Shown here piece after piece: positions 14,878 to 18,675 of a stretch of 18,675 bases of DNA (position 1 is its first letter; each line of letters begins with the position of its first letter). The notes under the pieces are model-generated. The model saw only the letters and a program-made list of their open reading frames with translations, made no database searches and was not told the DNA's origin. Made by a program: the position numbers and the translations under genes. The stretch is from Lutibacter sp. (GTDB taxonomy: Bacteria; Bacteroidota; Bacteroidia; Flavobacteriales; Flavobacteriaceae). Location: NCBI RefSeq assembly GCF_021647475.1, contig NZ_JAKIUR010000054.1, positions 1 through 18,675 of the forward strand, read 5' to 3'.

Positions 14878-17304
14878 CTAACGTAAAGTAGCTCCTACAT
14901 TTTTTTCAAAGGTTTGTTTAAATCGTTCCATAATTTTATCTATCTGCTTGTCGTTTAGTGTTTTATTTCCATCTTGTAACAAAAAACTTACGGCATAAGA
15001 TTTTTTACCTTCTGGTAATTTATCGCCTTCATACACATCAAATAAATCAACTTCTTTTAATAATTTTCGTTCTGCCTGAAAAGCTAAATTATAAATTTCA
15101 TTAAAGGTGGTTTCTTTATCTAATAACAAAGCAAAATCTCTTTTAACAGAAGGATATTTTGGCAATAATTTTATCTTAAGTTTAGAATTTCCTGATAATT
15201 TTAGAACATTTTCCCAATTAAAATCTGCAAATAAAACTTCTTGTTTAATTCCAAATTCTTTTAAAATAGATTTTTTAACTACACCCAAATCTACTAATTT
15301 GGTTTTACCTAAACTTAGTGTTAATCCTTCAGAAAATATATCATTTTTAGTAGGTATAGGTTTTATATTTTGAATTCCTAAACGAGATAAAATAGTAGTA
15401 ACAATTCCTTTTAAATAAAAGAAATTAGATTTTTTTGTTTCCGAATTCCATCGTTCTTTATTAGTAGCTCCTGAAACAAATAACGTTAAATGTTTTTGTT
15501 CACTTTTTCCACTTTCATATTGATGATAAGTTTTACCAAATTCAAAGAATTTTAAACTATTTCTTTTTCTGTTTATATTATAAATTACAGATTCTAAACC
15601 GCTGAATAACAATGATTGACGCATTACACCTAAATCACTACTTAAAGGGTTTAATATTTCAATATTATGATCTTCTTTTAATGATTCAGTTAATGAAATA
15701 TAACTAGCTTTAGTTAATGAATTTGCCATAGTTTCATAAAATCCCTGAGCAACTAATTGGTTTGAAATCAGGTTATTTATTTTAACTTCATCAAAATCGT
15801 TTGCTGAAATGGACATATTTAATTTAGGAGAAAACTCAATATTATTATAGCCATAAACACGTAATATTTCTTCAATTACATCTGCTTCTCTAGTAACATC
15901 AACTCTATAAGAAGGAATGGTTAAACCTAAACCTCCATCAGTTACACTATTAAATTTGATTTCTAATGATGCTAAAATATTTTTAACCGTTTCTCTTGGA
16001 ATTTCAACACCAATTAAACGATCCATTTTTTCATAACTTAAAAAAACTTGATGATCTTCAATTTTGTTTGGATATAAATCTACTATTTCAGATGAAATTT
16101 TACCACCTGCTATTTCAATTATTAAATTTGCTGCACGTTTTAGTGCATATTTTGTAAAATTAATATCAATTCCACGCTCAAACCTAAAAGAAGCATCAGT
16201 ATTTAAACCATGACGTTTTGCAGTTTTTCTAATTGAAACTGGATTAAAATAGGCACTTTCTAAAAATATTGAAGTCGTATTTTCAGTAACTCCTGATTCT
16301 ATTCCTCCAAACACACCTGCAATACACATAGGTACACTGTTTGCATTACAAATCATTAAATCTTCTTCGTGTAATTTCCGTTCTACTCCGTCTAAAGTTG
16401 TAAATGTAGTTCCGTTTGGCAAAGTTTTAACTAAAATTTTATTTCCTTTAACTTTAGCGGCATCAAAAGCGTGTAGTGGTTGCCCCAATTCGTGCAACAC
16501 ATAATTAGTAACGTCAACTATGTTATTTATTGGAGATAATCCTATAGTTTTTAATCTATTTTGAATCCATTCAGGAGAATCTTTTACCGTAATATCTGAA
16601 ATAGTTACACCAGCATAACGCGGTGCTTTTTCATTATTTTCTACTTCTACATCAAATTTTAAAGTTCTATCATCTACTCTAAAATCACTTACTGATGGTG
16701 AAATTAACTCAATATTAATTTCTTTATGAGCCAATCCTGCTCGTAAATCTCTGGCAACTCCAAAATGACTCATGGCATCAGCACGGTTTGGCGTTAACCC
16801 TATTTCAAAAACTTCATCAGTTTCAATATTGAAAACTTCCGCAGCTTTGGTTCCAACCTCAATAGTTTCATCTAACACTAAAATGCCATCGTGACTGCTT
16901 CCTAACCCTAATTCATCTTCGGCACAAATCATTCCAAGACTTTCTTCTCCTCGTATTTTACCTTTTTTAATTTTAAATCCTTCACCCTTTTCATCATATA
17001 ACATCGTTCCAATGGTAGCTACAGGTACTGTTTGACCGGCAGCAACGTTTGGTGCTCCGCAAACAATTTGTACAGGTGCTCCGTTTCCTAAATCTACTGT
17101 TGTTATTTTTAATCTATCGGCATTTGGATGTTTTTCACAAGTTAACACCTTTCCAATTACAACTCCTTCAAGGCTTCCTTTAATAGATTCAACACGTTCT
17201 ATGCCTTCAACTTCTAAACCTAAATCGGTTAACAATTCTCCAGTTTTTTCAGCTTCCCAATCAATTTTTAAAAATTGTTTTAACCAATTGTATGATATTT
17301 TCAT
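14878..17304 (-). CDS. pheT: Phenylalanine-tRNA ligase beta subunit
   Basis: The 808-residue beta subunit of the alpha2-beta2 enzyme that charges tRNA-Phe. Domains in order: the N-terminal segment MKISYNWLKQFL; a tRNA-binding OB fold at about 40-150 (VVIGKVLTCEKHPNADRLKITTVDLG, IVCGAPN); B3/B4 domain with INNIVDVTNYVLHELGQPLHAFD and a strongly conserved KRHGLNTDASFRFERGID; B5; a core-like domain; and a C-terminal anticodon-binding ferredoxin-like domain (about 715-808; YPSVKRDFALLL, FDVYEGDKLPEGKKSYA). Length is normal for Bacteroidetes. pheS is not in the window, as expected where the two genes are split. A good -7 box lies just upstream. Confidence 0.97.
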   Translation of the reverse strand: MKISYNWLKQFLKIDWEAEKTGELLTDLGLEVEGIERVESIKGSLEGVVIGKVLTCEKHPNADRLKITTVDLGNGAPVQIVCGAPNVAAGQTVPVATIGTMLYDEKGEGFKIKKGKIRGEESLGMICAEDELGLGSSHDGILVLDETIEVGTKAAEVFNIETDEVFEIGLTPNRADAMSHFGVARDLRAGLAHKEINIELISPSVSDFRVDDRTLKFDVEVENNEKAPRYAGVTISDITVKDSPEWIQNRLKTIGLSPINNIVDVTNYVLHELGQPLHAFDAAKVKGNKILVKTLPNGTTFTTLDGVERKLHEEDLMICNANSVPMCIAGVFGGIESGVTENTTSIFLESAYFNPVSIRKTAKRHGLNTDASFRFERGIDINFTKYALKRAANLIIEIAGGKISSEIVDLYPNKIEDHQVFLSYEKMDRLIGVEIPRETVKNILASLEIKFNSVTDGGLGLTIPSYRVDVTREADVIEEILRVYGYNNIEFSPKLNMSISANDFDEVKINNLISNQLVAQGFYETMANSLTKASYISLTESLKEDHNIEILNPLSSDLGVMRQSLLFSGLESVIYNINRKRNSLKFFEFGKTYHQYESGKSEQKHLTLFVSGATNKERWNSETKKSNFFYLKGIVTTILSRLGIQNIKPIPTKNDIFSEGLTLSLGKTKLVDLGVVKKSILKEFGIKQEVLFADFNWENVLKLSGNSKLKIKLLPKYPSVKRDFALLLDKETTFNEIYNLAFQAERKLLKEVDLFDVYEGDKLPEGKKSYAVSFLLQDGNKTLNDKQIDKIMERFKQTFEKNVGATLR

Positions 17305-17327
17305 TCTTTATGCTTTTTTTCGATTTG

Positions 17328-17335
17328 CAAAGATA
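17328..17335 (-). promoter_or_regulatory. -7 promoter box for pheT (TATCTTTG)
   Basis: An exact TAnnTTTG match on the minus strand, 23 bases before the pheT ATG. No TTG lies at the ideal -33 spacing. Confidence 0.55.
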
Positions 17336-17465
17336 AAAAATAGAATTAAGTTCTTGAATTGTTTGATGGTTTATTTGCTGTTAAAGATTTTAACTGATTT
17401 AATTATTGCAACTAAAATAAAATAGAATGAAATAATCTTTTTGATGATTGTTACAATGTTTATGA

Positions 17466-17634
17466 GATTACTTCGGTGTTGTACTCCTCGTAATAACGTC
17501 ATTGCGAATGAAACGTAGTGGAATGAAGCAATCTGTTTCTAGTTAGATGAGATTACTTCAATTGTGCCTCTTTCGTAATGACGTGATGAGGTAGAGTGAC
17601 GGGTTACTTCGTCGCTACGTTTCTCGTAATGACG
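17466..17634. repeat. Cluster F of repeat halves between pheT and the DUF486 gene
   Basis: Three 33-bp copies of one motif, G(A/G)TTACTTC-N12-(C/T)TCGTAAT(G/A)ACG, occur at 17466-17498, 17551-17583 and 17602-17634. One inverted copy starts with CGTCATTGCGAA at 17497 and runs to GAAGCAATC (to about 17533), pairing with the second copy. The rest of the gap 17305-17709 (outside the pheT -7 box) shows nothing recognisable, and the cluster lies between divergent genes. Confidence 0.82.
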
Positions 17635-17709
17635 TGTTTTTTTTATTAAAAAACGTTTTCCTCTTCATGCTAAATTTATTAATTTTAAGCTAATTTTAAG
17701 AAAACTGAT

Positions 17710-17937
17710 ATGAAAGCATTTTTAACCATTGGACTTTTAATTTTATCTAATACGTTTATGACAATTGCTTGGTATGGTCATCTTAAGTTTTCTGAATGGA
17801 AATGGTTTAATAAGTTAGGTTTAGCTTCAATTATAATTATTAGTTGGGGAATTGCATTATTTGAATATATGTTTCAAGTACCTACAAACAAAATTAGATT
17901 TAAAGAAAATGGTGGTCCTTTTTCTTCAGTTCAATGA
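17710..17937 (+). pseudogene. Truncated DUF486 (DMT-like) membrane protein
   Basis: The 75 residues match the start of the DUF486 family of small four-helix membrane proteins: ILSNTFMTIAWYGHLKF, SWGIALFEYMFQVP and NKIRFKENGGPF. Family members run about 110 residues and continue after VQ with a further helix pair that I recall beginning LKVIQE. Here a TGA follows VQ directly, and two bases later begins a hairpin of the transposase element. The first two helices are intact, so a shortened product may be made, but function is doubtful. The missing 3' part is not seen elsewhere in the window. Family assignment and expected length are from memory. Confidence 0.75.
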
Positions 17938-17939
17938 AC

Positions 17940-17965
17940 TACCCCGAGGCAGAGCCATCGAGGTA
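17940..17965. repeat. End hairpin of the IS200-like element
   Basis: TACCCCGA / TCGAGGTA pair over 8 bp with one mismatch, and inside them GGC-AGA-GCC forms a second stem. It lies past the transposase 3' end, where the right-end hairpin recognised by TnpA would be. Confidence 0.65.
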
Positions 17966-17999
17966 TCAAAACAATGTTAGTCGATCTGAATGTACTTTT

Positions 18000-18413
18000 T
18001 TATATTCTTTCTCCGTTCCTTGGGTTTTTTACATATGCCTCAATTACTTCCTCATTGGAATATTGCCCAACAGTATTTGCATAAAACCCTCTAGTCCAAA
18101 ATTTACCTCCCCAAAGTTTAATCTTAATTTCTGGATATCTTTGAAATAATTCCTTAGCCGTAATACTTTTCAATATCCTAATCATTTTTGAAACAGAATA
18201 ATTTGGAACGCTTTGAACCAAAAAATGAACGTGGTTTGATTCATACCCTATCTCTATAAAATGCACATCATAGTGCTCAGAAATTTCTAAACAAATATCT
18301 TTTAACCCTTCTCCTATTTCTTTTGTTATAACTGATTTTCGATATCTCAATGGAAAAACCAAATGATACATCAATAATATTTTGTTATGCCTTTTCAATA
18401 TATGCTCACTCAT
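18000..18413 (-). CDS. tnpA: IS200/IS605 family transposase TnpA
   Basis: A 137-residue single-domain HUH transposase that cuts and joins single-stranded DNA. The chosen start (18413) gives MSEHILKRHN..MYHLVFPLRYRK, the usual N-terminus; an ATG five codons upstream is possible. The metal-binding pair is His61 and His63 in NHVHFLV, LWGGKFW is the family's late motif, and Tyr127 in EEVIEAYVKNP is the expected catalytic tyrosine. The frame is intact, so the element may be active. There is no accessory tnpB. It is of IS200 type rather than a clear REP-associated transposase, although REP-like hairpins are abundant nearby. Confidence 0.92.
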   Translation of the reverse strand: MSEHILKRHNKILLMYHLVFPLRYRKSVITKEIGEGLKDICLEISEHYDVHFIEIGYESNHVHFLVQSVPNYSVSKMIRILKSITAKELFQRYPEIKIKLWGGKFWTRGFYANTVGQYSNEEVIEAYVKNPRNGERI

Positions 18414-18425
18414 TACTCGAAAATA

Positions 18426-18468
18426 CACTTTTTTAAAGTGTTTTGAAAAACTCTCTGTTTTTCAAAAC
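18426..18468. promoter_or_regulatory. Two leader hairpins before tnpA
   Basis: CACTTT/AAAGTG (18426-18440, loop TTT) and a perfect 12-bp stem GTTTTGAAAAAC / GTTTTTCAAAAC (18440-18468, loop TCTCT) stand head to tail 12-55 bases before the tnpA start. In known IS200 elements leader structures limit transposase expression; the same is inferred here. A weaker stem CTAAA/TTTAG follows at 18476-18488. Confidence 0.55.
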
Positions 18469-18491
18469 TTTTCAGCTAAACCGTTTAGTTG

Positions 18492-18675
18492 TGTTATAGA
18501 AATCGAACTGACATAACAGTAAGTTTAAAGAGTCAAAATGCACAACATAAGACCGTTGCAAAATTCAACAAATTTCACCAATCCAAGTTTTAGATAAATT
18601 TTAGATTGGTTTTTGTCAAAAAATGTAATTTTCACTTCTTTTTTTGTCTTTGAAGTTCATTTTAATATTGTTTTT
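18492..18675. other. Window edge without a recognised gene
   Basis: No coding frame of note. Short stems occur (TGTTAT/ATAACA near 18492-18522 and CCAATC/GATTGG near 18580-18608). The missing 3' part of the DUF486 gene is not visible in any frame I read. Confidence 0.5.

Larger units (their letters stand above)
17938..18491 (-). mobile_element. IS200/IS605-type insertion element (ends approximate)
   Basis: Contains a single small HUH transposase gene, a hairpin just beyond its 3' end (17940-17965) and hairpins beyond its 5' end (18426-18491), the layout of IS200-like elements, which have no terminal inverted repeats. The left end in window coordinates abuts the truncated DUF486 frame. The other boundary is not defined; I place it after the last hairpin. 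Confidence 0.65.

Noticed and set aside
17201..17425. Plus-strand open frame of 74 codons across the start of pheT
   Set aside because: It is antisense to pheT and its promoter, with no recognisable protein features.
17934..18149. Plus-strand open frame of 71 codons
   Set aside because: It is antisense to the tnpA 3' end; its composition mirrors the transposase codons.
1..18675. tRNA or rRNA genes
   Set aside because: No tRNA-like T-loop/anticodon arrangement or rRNA sequence was recognised in the intergenic regions.

Overview
The window is AT-rich DNA from a member of the Bacteroidetes, most likely a marine-type Flavobacteriaceae. The evidence is the low GC content, flavobacterial protein sequences (PyrD, PheT, rubrerythrin, a fused cytochrome c biogenesis protein), TAnnTTTG -7 promoter boxes, weak or absent Shine-Dalgarno sequences, and intergenic palindromes of the kind flavobacterial genomes carry.

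Positions 1-7808 (plus strand) hold a tight electron-transfer operon. It opens with the 3' remnant of a multihaem cytochrome gene (four CXXCH motifs, no start codon). Next comes an intact exported cytochrome with 25 CXXCH motifs, partly built from 213-bp tandem repeats. It is followed by a secreted protein that looks like an outer-membrane beta-barrel, a lipoprotein with two OB-like (NrfJ-like) domains, and a 1041-residue fused ResB/CcsA cytochrome c synthetase. The set reads as a haem-wire protein, a possible outer-membrane partner, an accessory lipoprotein and the machine that attaches the haems.

Positions 8041-10969 (minus strand) hold an outer-membrane porin, an exported alpha/beta hydrolase, an exported FMN-binding protein and a four-helix membrane protein. 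The last three are packed end to end. Two copies of a 23-bp palindrome flank and overlap the porin promoter, suggesting metal (Fur-type) or similar control.

Positions 11106-17304 (minus strand) hold core and stress genes: HMG-CoA lyase, a LysE-type exporter with a TTG start, a membrane-type dihydroorotate dehydrogenase with Cys where Ser is expected, rubrerythrin and pheT.

Positions 17305-18675 are an accessory edge: a cluster of repeat halves, a DUF486 membrane-protein gene cut short, and an IS200/IS605-type transposase gene with end hairpins, apparently the element that interrupted it.

Most intergenic gaps over 100 bp carry a different palindromic repeat, and most of these share CGTC/GACG ends. 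Several share a CTGAA...TTCAG stem whose outer base pairs change together, evidence that the hairpin itself is maintained.
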